A stretch of 64,000 bases of DNA. Source: Chloroflexota bacterium (GTDB lineage: Bacteria; Chloroflexota; Anaerolineae; Aggregatilineales; Phototrophicaceae). How positions within the stretch are numbered: the stretch's first letter is position 1; every line of letters starts with the position of its first letter. Below the pieces are notes generated by a model. The model did not search any database, was not told the DNA's origin, and saw nothing but the letters and a program-made list of their open reading frames with translations. Of the stretch, positions 32,749 to 40,838 are shown in pieces. Location of the stretch: positions 124,001-188,000 of the forward strand of contig JACRPS010000006.1 in assembly GCA_016223085.1 (NCBI GenBank). Direction: 5' to 3'. The translations under genes were made by a program, and so were the position numbers.

Positions 32749-32811
32749 AGCATAAAATGTCCGTTTGGACACGTTATGCTTTCAAATCGCAGCGGACAGG
32801 TTATGGTTTCA
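32739..32811. repeat. Left transposon end with three TnsB-site-like repeats
   Basis: The terminal site is inverted (32739-32762). Then GGACACGTTATGCTTTCAAA (32767-32786) and GGACAGGTTATGGTTTCA (32794-32811) point inward. The first two face each other and form an imperfect hairpin at 32748-32782. Confidence 0.85.
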
Positions 32812-32936
32812 TCCGCGTCTCAATCGTAAACCCCATGCCCTAACGCGCAATTTACCGTTTTGCATCCTGCCAAGTATGCTCCATGCAGGCAGCCTCACCG
32901 CTGCTTCATAACCGTTTGGAGTAAAGGATTGGCAAG

Positions 32937-35498
32937 ATGACCTTCAAGGATGAAGCCGCTTTCGAGATGTGGTGCCGAAGTGCAGGATATGACACACGAA
33001 CGACTGCACTCATTCGACGCATTCGCACATCACCCCCATCGAGAAATGTAGGAGGCGGGCGTGGCAATGTTCGCGCTCGTCTTCCAAGCCACAAAATGGG
33101 GATGACCATCCAAAGTGAGAGCCGTACCGCCGAGAAACCGGGCATTCGCATCTTCTACGAGTACGACCACCTGCGGGAAACAGAGGTTGAGGCACAGGTA
33201 CTGGAATTCTACGACCAGCCTGACGCCATCGCTTTGCGGTATGTGACTGCTGCCGGACGGACGGTAAGTACCTGGCATACACCGGATTTCTTCGTCATTC
33301 GAGAAAACACCGCCGGATGGGAAGAATGGAAAACCGAAGATGAGTTGGTCAAGTTGGCGCACAAACAGCCTGTTCGCTACCACAAAGATGAAACTGGACA
33401 GTGGCGCTGTCTACCCGGAGAGGCGTATGCTGCCGGGTTCGGTCTGTACTACCGGTTACGCTCCAATGCGGAAGTCAACTGGACGCTGTTCAGCAATCTG
33501 GAGTTTCTGCATGAGTATCTCACCAGAGGATGTGAACTCGTGTCCGTCAACCGTCTCGCGCTGCTTGACCGGGTTCGCAACCAGGAGGGGATAACACTGG
33601 CAGATCTGCTGCATGAACAGTCTGCGGATGAGGTGTATCTGCTCATTGCCCAACGTCAGCTTTACGTAGACCTTCAGAGCGAGCGTCTGGCGGAACCAGC
33701 GCGAGTTCGGGTCCACAGCAGCCGAGCTGCTGCCGAAGCCTACCAGCACGTCAACGCCACAAAGCCCCTGTATATGGCTGCCACAGCGTCTGCCTCAGAT
33801 GCCTACTCTGCCCACTGGGTCACTGCCAGCGAACAGGACTACGCTGTTGCCAATGCCCGCTTACGGGTTTTGCAAGCACTGGATGCAGGCATGACGCTGG
33901 AACAGGCGTGGCAGGCGGATGATGTCCTCTCCGTGTTGGGCGAGGTGAAACATATTCGTACCGTGCGTCGCTGGCGTCGCGCCTTTCGAGAGTCCCAGTT
34001 GTCTGCAGGCAGTGGTTATGTCGGACTGCTACCCTATGTCCATCAGCGAGGCAACCGGGAGCGCAAACTCTCTGACGCTGCTTGGAAGCTGCTGCAAGAC
34101 TTCATTGAGAATCACTACGAAACCGCACGTCAGCCATATACCGCGTCCGTCTGGGCAGCCTACTGTCAGGCGTGCGAACGTGAAGGCATTACACCTGCCA
34201 GTTTAACGACGTTTGGGAAGGCCGTCAAGCAGCGTCCACAGGAAGTACAGACGCGCAAGCGACAGGGCAAGCGGGCGGCCTACCAAATCCAGAAGCGGTA
34301 CTGGTATCTGGAGGCGACTACCCCCAAACACGGGGAACGTATCTGGCATGTCGTGCATCTCGACCACACGCTGCTGGATATCCAACTCCGTCACACCCAA
34401 ACCGGGCAGGTGCTGGGGCGTCCCTGGGCGACGTTCGCGGTAGATGCCTACAGTCGTCGTCTGCTGGCGGTCATGTTGACGCTGGATGACCAACCCAGCT
34501 ACCGCACCTGTATGCTGGTTTTGCGCGAGATGGTGTCCCGGTTCGGACGTTTACCGCAAACGCTGGTGGTGGACAATGGCAAAGAATTCCACAGCACTTA
34601 CTTTCAGGCGCTGCTGGCACATTACGGAGTGGAGGTTGCCTACCGTCCACCAGGGCAGCCCCGCTTTGGCGATGTGGTCGAGCGTCTGTTTCGCACCGCC
34701 AACACCCAGTTCATCTACAACCTGACAGGCAACACCCAGCTCACCCGTCAGGTTCGTCTCGTGACCACCTCGCATGACCCACGCCAGCTCGCACTGTGGA
34801 CGCTGGAGACCCTGTATGGCGTGCTGCGGGAATGGGCGTATGAAGTCTACGACCAAGCAGTGCATTTCTCGCTTGGTCAGTCACCGCGTCAGCTCTACCA
34901 GGACAGTCTTACCCAGCATGGTGAGAGAGCGTTCCAGCAGTTGGATTACAGCACATTCATCCTGCAAGCGCTGCCCGCGCCCACCCACGGGCACTCCCGC
35001 AAAGTCCAACCCAGTGGAGTCAAGATTGAGCATATCTACTACTGGCATGACCTGATGTACCGACCGGATATTCTGGGAACGCAGGTGCCTGTTCGTTACG
35101 ACCCATTCAATGTCGGGATTGCTTACGCTTACCTCGACAAAACATGGGTGCGCTGCACGTCAGAACATTACGCGACCTTCCACAACCGTACCGAGCAGGA
35201 ACTCCAGATTGCGCGTGAAGAAATGGTTGCCAGCTACCGTGAGCGCGGGCGAGCAATTGGCACGCTCAATGCGAGATTGTTGGCAGACTTTCTGGAGCGA
35301 ACCACTTCTTCCGAACGCCTGCTGAGACAACAGCAGTGCGACGATGCCATGCAGTCCATCCGGTCAAGTGTAACCCAGTTAGCGCCTGTGACAGTGTCCA
35401 ATGCTGAGACAGAGATATGTTCCTCTGCGGATGGAGTAGACGGTGAGACTGCACTCAAACCGTCCTTTACCCATCTTCTGCTCCCGGACGACTTTTAG
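32937..35498 (+). CDS. tnsAB: TnsA-TnsB fusion transposase
   Basis: 853 aa with AAAGGA upstream. Residues about 60-140 are a TnsA-type PD-(D/E)XK nuclease: ETEVEAQVLEFYDQP, STWHTPDFFV (Asp117) and WEEWKTEDEL (Glu130, Lys132), which cuts the 5' strands. Residues about 200-440 are helical DNA-binding domains. The RNase H-fold DDE core has HLDHTLLDIQ (Asp476), LVVDNGKEF (Asp546) and GDVVERLF (Glu582); a Mu-type beta-barrel follows. The fusion should allow cut-and-paste transposition. tnsC starts 3 bp downstream. Confidence 0.93.
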   Translation: MTFKDEAAFEMWCRSAGYDTRTTALIRRIRTSPPSRNVGGGRGNVRARLPSHKMGMTIQSESRTAEKPGIRIFYEYDHLRETEVEAQVLEFYDQPDAIALRYVTAAGRTVSTWHTPDFFVIRENTAGWEEWKTEDELVKLAHKQPVRYHKDETGQWRCLPGEAYAAGFGLYYRLRSNAEVNWTLFSNLEFLHEYLTRGCELVSVNRLALLDRVRNQEGITLADLLHEQSADEVYLLIAQRQLYVDLQSERLAEPARVRVHSSRAAAEAYQHVNATKPLYMAATASASDAYSAHWVTASEQDYAVANARLRVLQALDAGMTLEQAWQADDVLSVLGEVKHIRTVRRWRRAFRESQLSAGSGYVGLLPYVHQRGNRERKLSDAAWKLLQDFIENHYETARQPYTASVWAAYCQACEREGITPASLTTFGKAVKQRPQEVQTRKRQGKRAAYQIQKRYWYLEATTPKHGERIWHVVHLDHTLLDIQLRHTQTGQVLGRPWATFAVDAYSRRLLAVMLTLDDQPSYRTCMLVLREMVSRFGRLPQTLVVDNGKEFHSTYFQALLAHYGVEVAYRPPGQPRFGDVVERLFRTANTQFIYNLTGNTQLTRQVRLVTTSHDPRQLALWTLETLYGVLREWAYEVYDQAVHFSLGQSPRQLYQDSLTQHGERAFQQLDYSTFILQALPAPTHGHSRKVQPSGVKIEHIYYWHDLMYRPDILGTQVPVRYDPFNVGIAYAYLDKTWVRCTSEHYATFHNRTEQELQIAREEMVASYRERGRAIGTLNARLLADFLERTTSSERLLRQQQCDDAMQSIRSSVTQLAPVTVSNAETEICSSADGVDGETALKPSFTHLLLPDDF

Positions 35499-35500
35499 CC

Positions 35501-36652
35501 ATGAAAGGGACACAGCTCATGGATACGCCTCAGTTCCCGCTGGAGCTACTGCAAGCATCCCCGGAAGCACGCAAAGCCTACTTCAACAGCAAAGTCGTTG
35601 CTCATCCCAGCATTGTTCATGCCCATACACTGCTCATGTCCGCGCTGCGTAATCCCACAGATGGGCAGATTGTCATGGTCATTGGTGCACCGGGCGTGGG
35701 CAAGACAACGGTTCGCAAAGCCATGGTACGCGACCTGACGGCGCAGTTTCTCGCTCAGGCTGAGCGTCATCCGGGTCATCTTCCGGTCGCAGGGATTGAA
35801 CTGGAAGCATTTGGAGGCGGGAATTTCAAGTGGAAACAGACTCGTCAGGCACTGCTGCACGCACTTCAGGAACCCATGGTGGACAAAAAAGTAGGGTATT
35901 CCACGACCATGCACGGTGAACATGCCGTTTTACAGCGCAGTACCCGCCTGTCGTCCGACGATTTAGGCGAGCTGCTGCTGGCTGTGCTGGCGCAGCGCGT
36001 GCCTCAGGCGTTGTGGTTCGACGAAGGGCAGCATCTCATTAAAGTAGCAGGTGCCAGAGGACTGCTCGACCAACTGGATGTCCTCAAATCTCTGGCAAAC
36101 CGCTCACGTATCCCAACGGTGTTGTTTGGCACCTACGAGATGAATGTGCTGCTCGGATTGAGTCCGCAGCTCGACCGACGCATTTTCCGCATTCACATTC
36201 CCCGCTACAAAGCCACCGACCCGGTAGACATTGCTGCCTTCCAACAGGTTTTGTTTGGACTGCAAAAACATCTCCCTTTCCCGGAAGAACCGCATCTGGT
36301 CGAGGATTGGGAGTATTTCTTCACCGGGTCACTGGGCTGTGTGGGTATCCTGAAGGACTGGCTGTACCAGGCAGCAGGTGCAGCCTTCGACCGGGATGAA
36401 CGAACGCTCACGCGAAGCATGTGTGAGACGTGGGCGAGAGAAACGGACGTGTTGGTGGACATGCTCCAGCGCATAACCAGCGGAGAGACGCAGTTCATAC
36501 AGGAACACAGCGCAACCGAGCTGCGAACGCTGCTCGGACTGTCGGTGACCGACAAAGCTGCATCGTCTTCGACCAGACCGAAAACCTCCACCCAAAAATC
36601 CCAACCGGGGACTCGTAACCCGGTACGCGACAAGGTGGTCGGTTATGGTTGA
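35501..36652 (+). CDS. tnsC: TnsC-type AAA+ transposition regulator
   Basis: 383 aa. Walker A MVIGAPGVGKTTVRK near residue 65, Walker B ALWFDEGQHLI, sensor-1-like PTVLFGTYEMN and an RR pair in SPQLDRRIFRIHI. TnsC polymers link the target selector (TniQ) to the transposase. It is translationally close to both neighbours: 3 bp after tnsAB and overlapping tniQ by 8 bp. Confidence 0.92.
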   Translation: MKGTQLMDTPQFPLELLQASPEARKAYFNSKVVAHPSIVHAHTLLMSALRNPTDGQIVMVIGAPGVGKTTVRKAMVRDLTAQFLAQAERHPGHLPVAGIELEAFGGGNFKWKQTRQALLHALQEPMVDKKVGYSTTMHGEHAVLQRSTRLSSDDLGELLLAVLAQRVPQALWFDEGQHLIKVAGARGLLDQLDVLKSLANRSRIPTVLFGTYEMNVLLGLSPQLDRRIFRIHIPRYKATDPVDIAAFQQVLFGLQKHLPFPEEPHLVEDWEYFFTGSLGCVGILKDWLYQAAGAAFDRDERTLTRSMCETWARETDVLVDMLQRITSGETQFIQEHSATELRTLLGLSVTDKAASSSTRPKTSTQKSQPGTRNPVRDKVVGYG

Positions 36653-38399
36653 GATGGAAACGACTGTCTGGGAGATGCTCACTCCAGCATACCCATCCAC
36701 CAGCGTCCTGTACCCGCTTGCACCGGTTGGCGTTGGAACGCCATTTGTCGAGAGCCTGACGGGCTATCTCAAGCGCCTGGCACAGGCGCACCATCTCAAG
36801 GTTGTGGATCTGGTGACGTTTTGCAGCACGCAAACCGACACGCACGTTTTACCCTCAACACTGCAAAAGCTGTCACGCATAGATGGCATGACCGACAGCG
36901 GACAAGCCTGGTCTGCACTGCTGGGAAAACTCACCTGCCAGGAGATGGTGGATTGCCTGACCATGAACTACTGGCGGGCGCGGCTCAACCCGTACCGGAT
37001 GCTGCGCCAACACCATGCCTGGTGTCCGCAGTGTTTTGCGGATGCAGCTCGTCGTGAAACGCCTCTTTACGAACCGCTGACGTGGCGCTTGCAGTGCGTT
37101 GGAGTCTGTACCGCTCACCAATGCTCACTCGTCGAAAGATGTCCGACCTGCGGCAGCCAGTTCACCACGCTCTCGAATTGGGCAGTGGTGAGCTATTGCC
37201 CGAAGTGTCAGAGTTGGCTTGGCGATTCAACACTCCAAGACCCACTACACCCCTGTAGTGAGGAGAACTACAAGCGAGCAGAGGCTGTTGGACGGCTCTT
37301 GTCGCTCGCTCCCTGGACGAACCCTGCACAGTGCAACCGTATGGCATATGTCGTTCCACACCTCGGACAGCAGCACCGAACGACCTATACCTATCTGGCA
37401 CAGGTTATGCACACCACAGCCAGCTCAGTCAGTACGCTGCTGGCAGACCGTCGCCACCCCAGTCTGGACATGGTTGCACGTTTAGCAGCCTATTCAGGGG
37501 AACCGTTTTGGCGGGCGCTAATCCAACCGGCTGCTCTGGCAGTGGGTTGCCCAACACAACCCAAAACCAGCGATCCGCTGGCTTACCCCGACCAGTTGCT
37601 CAAGTCGCCACAGCGGTTACCGTCGCTCCGTACCATTGCCCGACAGTGTGGCTTTGGCACGGTCATGGCCTTCCGCAAAGCGTTTCCTGCACACCATGAT
37701 GCACTTTGGCAGCGTATTTACGCGGAACAGCGCCAGATTCTGGAAGCAGCGCTGCACCAGGACCCACCCGTGGTGCTGTCCAAATGGGCAGAGCAGCATG
37801 GGTACCGAGCAGGCGATCTTTACTACCATTTTTACGACTTGTGTCTGCAAGTAACGCAGCGCTTTCTTACCGACAAGCACGAACGCTGTCGTCGCTACCT
37901 GAAAACTGTGCTGCAAAACCAGATGTTTCCCACCTTCAGTGAAATACGTACCAGCTTAAGCGTGGGTGACCATTATCTGCAACAGCATTTCGCGCACGAG
38001 CTTCAGGTTATTGAAACCAGGCGACAGGACCAACTTGAACATTTGCAAACGTCTGTCAAAGCGTACCTCGACCGGATTTTAGAGGAGGATGAAGGTGCTG
38101 TCTCCCTGGAGCAGATTGCCCAGACAGTTGGGAAAAGCACCCGCTATCTCAAAGACAATTTCCCCTCGCAGTCACAAACGCTCTTGAGTCGGCGGCGCGA
38201 CTACATTGCCAGACAAGTACAGGCGACCTGTGACCGCATTCGCCAGACAGTTTTCGACTTGCACCAGCAGGGCATTTATCCCAGTGTTGACCGTATCCAT
38301 GCGGTCATTGACAGTTGGATGGTACACGGGAAAGCCTACCGTCACGCCTACACTGAGGCGATGACGCGGTGCGGTTATCTTTCACCCGCTACACAGTAA
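36645..38399 (+). CDS. tniQ: TniQ/TnsD-family target-selection protein, long form
   Basis: 584 aa. The N-terminal TniQ domain has VESLTGYLKRLAQAHHLKVV and zinc fingers WCPQC, C-TAHQC, CPTCG and CPKC. The C-terminal 300 residues hold repeated helix-turn-helix-like segments (for example LPSLRTIARQCGFGTVMAFR and VSLEQIAQTVGKSTRYLKDN), as in TnsD proteins that read a DNA attachment site directly; CRISPR-associated TniQ proteins are shorter (about 400 aa). This suggests DNA-sequence-guided targeting. Confidence 0.9.
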   Translation: MVEMETTVWEMLTPAYPSTSVLYPLAPVGVGTPFVESLTGYLKRLAQAHHLKVVDLVTFCSTQTDTHVLPSTLQKLSRIDGMTDSGQAWSALLGKLTCQEMVDCLTMNYWRARLNPYRMLRQHHAWCPQCFADAARRETPLYEPLTWRLQCVGVCTAHQCSLVERCPTCGSQFTTLSNWAVVSYCPKCQSWLGDSTLQDPLHPCSEENYKRAEAVGRLLSLAPWTNPAQCNRMAYVVPHLGQQHRTTYTYLAQVMHTTASSVSTLLADRRHPSLDMVARLAAYSGEPFWRALIQPAALAVGCPTQPKTSDPLAYPDQLLKSPQRLPSLRTIARQCGFGTVMAFRKAFPAHHDALWQRIYAEQRQILEAALHQDPPVVLSKWAEQHGYRAGDLYYHFYDLCLQVTQRFLTDKHERCRRYLKTVLQNQMFPTFSEIRTSLSVGDHYLQQHFAHELQVIETRRQDQLEHLQTSVKAYLDRILEEDEGAVSLEQIAQTVGKSTRYLKDNFPSQSQTLLSRRRDYIARQVQATCDRIRQTVFDLHQQGIYPSVDRIHAVIDSWMVHGKAYRHAYTEAMTRCGYLSPATQ

Positions 38400-38415
38400 C
38401 CTATATGTGTTTTGC

Positions 38416-38447
38416 CAGAGCAGCGGTATGCCCACTGCTCTGTTTTT
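38416..38447 (+). terminator. Terminator of the tns operon
   Basis: CAGAGCAG / CTGCTCTG perfect 8-bp stem, then TTTTTG. Confidence 0.8.
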
Positions 38448-38474
38448 GTTCGCGTCGTGAATTTCGCAACGTTA

Positions 38475-38617
38475 GGACGTTTTATGCTTGAAATTTCACG
38501 ACTTTGGAAAGGATATGCTTCAAGATCCATGACTCAACGACCACAAAACCGCACCAATATCGCCCGATTAGGACAGGATATGCTTCAAAATGAGGACATC
38601 TTATGCACCAAGTCACA
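38475..38617. repeat. Right transposon end with four TnsB-site-like repeats
   Basis: GGACGTTTTATGCTTGAAA (38475-38493), GGAAAGGATATGCTTCAAG (38506-38524), GGACAGGATATGCTTCAAA (38571-38589) and the terminal site (38594-38617), all in the same orientation. Confidence 0.85.
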
Positions 38618-38872
38618 TTGACATTAACGAGCCTGCGGGAGTGCCTGGCACAGGTTGAACCGGTCAAGCTCCTGGGGATGGAACTGCTCAAGCAGGGCAG
38701 CACCCAGCCCCAGGGCAGCTGGTTCCCAACCGACATTCCTCGCAGTCAGATGGTCGAGGCGGTCACGGAACTGGTGGGCTACACCCGCCGCTGCGCTTAC
38801 GCCGCCTCACAGATCAGCCAGCTTGCTTCTGTGCCGCTGACATCCCTGCAACTGATGGAGTATGGCTTATGA
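38603..38872 (+). CDS. Hypothetical PRTRC-operon protein, 5' end rebuilt by the transposon
   Basis: 89 aa. Codons 1-5 (MHQVT) come from the transposon tip, with GAGGA six bases upstream also inside the tip; from TTG at 38618 on it is the original gene (LTLTSLRECLAQVEPVKLLG, then MVEAVTELVGYTRRCAYAA). Before insertion the protein began MFGAG and was also 89 aa long, so the transposon only swapped five residues and supplied a new ribosome-binding site. Family unknown; ATGA overlap with the next gene. Confidence 0.75.
   Translation: MHQVTLTLTSLRECLAQVEPVKLLGMELLKQGSTQPQGSWFPTDIPRSQMVEAVTELVGYTRRCAYAASQISQLASVPLTSLQLMEYGL
38618..38622. repeat. Target-site duplication, right copy (TTGAC)
   Basis: TTGAC immediately after the ...AAGTCACA transposon tip. 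Confidence 0.95.
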
Positions 38873-39732
38873 GCGATTTGCTTCAGGCTCAACACCTGCT
38901 TGTCCTGGGCATGAATGCCGATCCACTGCTGTGCCTGGCGAATGCTGTGGCCTGGTTGGATCCATTCTGGGACGAGTTTGCCGATGAAGACGATTATGGG
39001 GAGGACGGCGATACCCTCAGCCTGGCGCTGCGCGTGGTGCGCGACTCCTTTCCGGACATCTACGTGCAGGTGATTGAACGGCTGCGTTCCGGCAGTTCGT
39101 GGGCTGAGGTTGAACGCCTGGTGTGCGGCGAAATCGAGAAGCAGGGTATCCCGCTCGACAACCTCGAATTCATGCCCTACGGCATTCCGATGCCCGCTTA
39201 TGGCGTCACCCTCGAAGACCCGGAGTTCTATCAAAGCCATGCGGATGTTGTCCCCGTTGTGCAGGCGTTTGGGATTGATCCAACCACGCATCCCTACCAG
39301 GTTGAAGTTCCAGAATGCGCTCACATCGCCGGGCAGATCATCGCCGCCAGCCTGGAAGATCACCCGGATGAAGGCTATCGCAACCTGTCATGGTTAATGC
39401 AGTGGTTGTTCTCGTGTTCCGGCAACTCCACCATCGACTTCGATTATGAAACGATGTGCGAATTCCAACCGCTGTCCTGGGAGCGTGAGAACATCGATTT
39501 CGCCGCTGCCATCATCCACGAGGCAGATGAAATCATCGGTCATGCCCTCAATGGGCTGAAATTTCTGCAAACGCATCCCATCGTTCTAAACGCGCTGCGC
39601 GACAACGTGCAGCATATTTATAAAGCGATCAGCAAATTACCGAAGGAGAAACGCCATGACAACCCTCGCGTTCGATGTGTCTGGCCGAGCGTTGGATCGG
39701 GTATTGACCGAACAGCCCTCGCTTGTGCTTAG
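38869..39732 (+). CDS. Hypothetical protein, possible PRTRC protein F-like
   Basis: 287 aa, translationally coupled to the gene before it (ATGA). The C-terminal part, LMQWLFSCSGNSTIDFDYET, then SWERENIDFAAAIIHEADEI, recalls the LFG-SGN-L-DY and W---N--F---A-- patterns I associate with PRTRC protein F. The gene also sits where F is expected, just before B. The last 77 bp overlap the protein B gene in another frame, so the C-terminal tail may be unimportant. Confidence 0.5.
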   Translation: MSDLLQAQHLLVLGMNADPLLCLANAVAWLDPFWDEFADEDDYGEDGDTLSLALRVVRDSFPDIYVQVIERLRSGSSWAEVERLVCGEIEKQGIPLDNLEFMPYGIPMPAYGVTLEDPEFYQSHADVVPVVQAFGIDPTTHPYQVEVPECAHIAGQIIAASLEDHPDEGYRNLSWLMQWLFSCSGNSTIDFDYETMCEFQPLSWERENIDFAAAIIHEADEIIGHALNGLKFLQTHPIVLNALRDNVQHIYKAISKLPKEKRHDNPRVRCVWPSVGSGIDRTALACA

Positions 39733-40366
39733 ATTTTACAGCTATGGGGTGATGCTCGAAAAATGGGACGGTGACCGGGTGGCTGAATACCCGGTGGATC
39801 CGGCGCAGATCGCGCTGGCGCTCTCAGCAAAAGTCGGGTTCGACACCGGATTGATGATCGGGAATACATTGCTGGTGCGGTACGAAGGTGTAAAGAAAAC
39901 CGTCGTCGAGTATCGTCCGCCGGGTAAAACCGGATTGTATTTTGAAGGCTCGGAAACCCCGCTGCGCGTGCCGCTGCCCGGAATGCTGATGATCCGCGTG
40001 ACGGCAGACGACAAAACACCGCAGTATCAGGTCTACGCGGTGAAGCAGCGCCCCGACAAGCTGGACGTTCCCTTGTTTCACCTGCCGCTGCCGAATGTGT
40101 TTACCAGCGGCAGCATCTGCTGGGGCAGCGTACCAGTGGTCTCCGAGGCGGCCCTGAAAGGCAGTTCGCTGGCCGACGATTGGGCGATTTTCCTGGGCAG
40201 TCGCTTCGGCGATCACGGCTGTAATGGCAAGTCGAAATCACACCCGCAGGACATCCGGCAGAAGCTCATCCATCTCGAAGGGCGTAAAGCGCGCGTGTAT
40301 CCGAAGGCCGATTTGATTCCGGTGAAGAAAACCCTTGCCCAAGTGCTGGGTGATGATCGTCAGTAG
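39656..40366 (+). CDS. PRTRC system protein B
   Basis: 236 aa with GAAGGAGA upstream. VEYRPPGKTGLYFEG, VPLPGMLMIRVTADDKTPQY and LPNVFTSGSICWGSVPVVSE match the PRTRC_B pattern (R-P-P---G, P--lw-----, LPN(V/I)---G-ICWG). The family has been related to E2-like proteins, with the ICWG Cys of interest, but no enzymatic activity is proven as far as I know. It should act with the ThiF-like protein encoded 470 bp downstream. Confidence 0.75.
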   Translation: MTTLAFDVSGRALDRVLTEQPSLVLRFYSYGVMLEKWDGDRVAEYPVDPAQIALALSAKVGFDTGLMIGNTLLVRYEGVKKTVVEYRPPGKTGLYFEGSETPLRVPLPGMLMIRVTADDKTPQYQVYAVKQRPDKLDVPLFHLPLPNVFTSGSICWGSVPVVSEAALKGSSLADDWAIFLGSRFGDHGCNGKSKSHPQDIRQKLIHLEGRKARVYPKADLIPVKKTLAQVLGDDRQ

Positions 40367-40379
40367 AGGAGAGCAAACG

Positions 40380-40838
40380 ATGGGCTACGATTGTTACGCG
40401 ATCTTGCAGGCACAGATACCGAATGCAGCCATCGGACAAGCTGTTCTCGATGTGTTGGAAGCCGATGAGAACTGGGGCGTATTCCCGGTATCCGAGGTTG
40501 GGGACGACCATCTTTACTTTCAATGGGAAGGGCGCAACCGGGATGAAGAGAGCGTATATGCCCTACTCGAGCCAGTCGCGCTGCGCCATGCCATCACGTT
40601 TGAGGTGGAATACAGCAGCGATTACGACAGCGGGCTGCGGTTCTTCGTCGGGGTGGATGCTCAACGACTCAATACACTGCATCAGCTCGACCAGGTAATG
40701 GACGCGCTTCAAAATCTGTTGTCGCCGCCTCAGCAGCGGATCGCGGTATTGAAAGCATGGCCGCGGCGCGTTGACCTTGAAACGCTCCTGAACGCACTTC
40801 ACCAATTGCTCGCCGAGGCAGGAGAAACATCATCATGA
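40380..40838 (+). CDS. Hypothetical protein in the PRTRC cassette
   Basis: 152 aa from the ATG at 40380 (AGAGGAGAG upstream; a frame back to 40335 is not preferred). MGYDCYAILQAQIPNAAIGQ opens an alpha/beta protein with WGVFPVSEVGDDHLYFQWEG and a helical C-terminus. No family recognised. It overlaps the ThiF gene by 4 bp (ATGA). Confidence 0.6.
   Translation: MGYDCYAILQAQIPNAAIGQAVLDVLEADENWGVFPVSEVGDDHLYFQWEGRNRDEESVYALLEPVALRHAITFEVEYSSDYDSGLRFFVGVDAQRLNTLHQLDQVMDALQNLLSPPQQRIAVLKAWPRRVDLETLLNALHQLLAEAGETSS

Larger units (their letters stand above)
32739..38617. mobile_element. Tn7-like transposon (TnsAB-TnsC-TniQ), 5,879 bp, complete
   Basis: The ends are TGTGACTT...ATGTCC on the left and, inverted, TGTGACTT...ATGTCC on the right (20 of 24 matching), flanked by perfect TTGAC repeats. 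Seven copies of a GGACA-N2-TTATGCTT-like motif lie at the two ends (three left, four right). The only genes are tnsAB, tnsC and tniQ; no cargo, no CRISPR array and no Cas gene are seen. It sits inside the PRTRC operon of the ICE. Confidence 0.93.

Noticed and set aside
32739-38617. CRISPR array or Cas genes linked to the Tn7-like element
   Set aside because: No regularly spaced repeats beyond the TnsB-type sites, and no cas-like frame inside the element or within the flanking genes seen.
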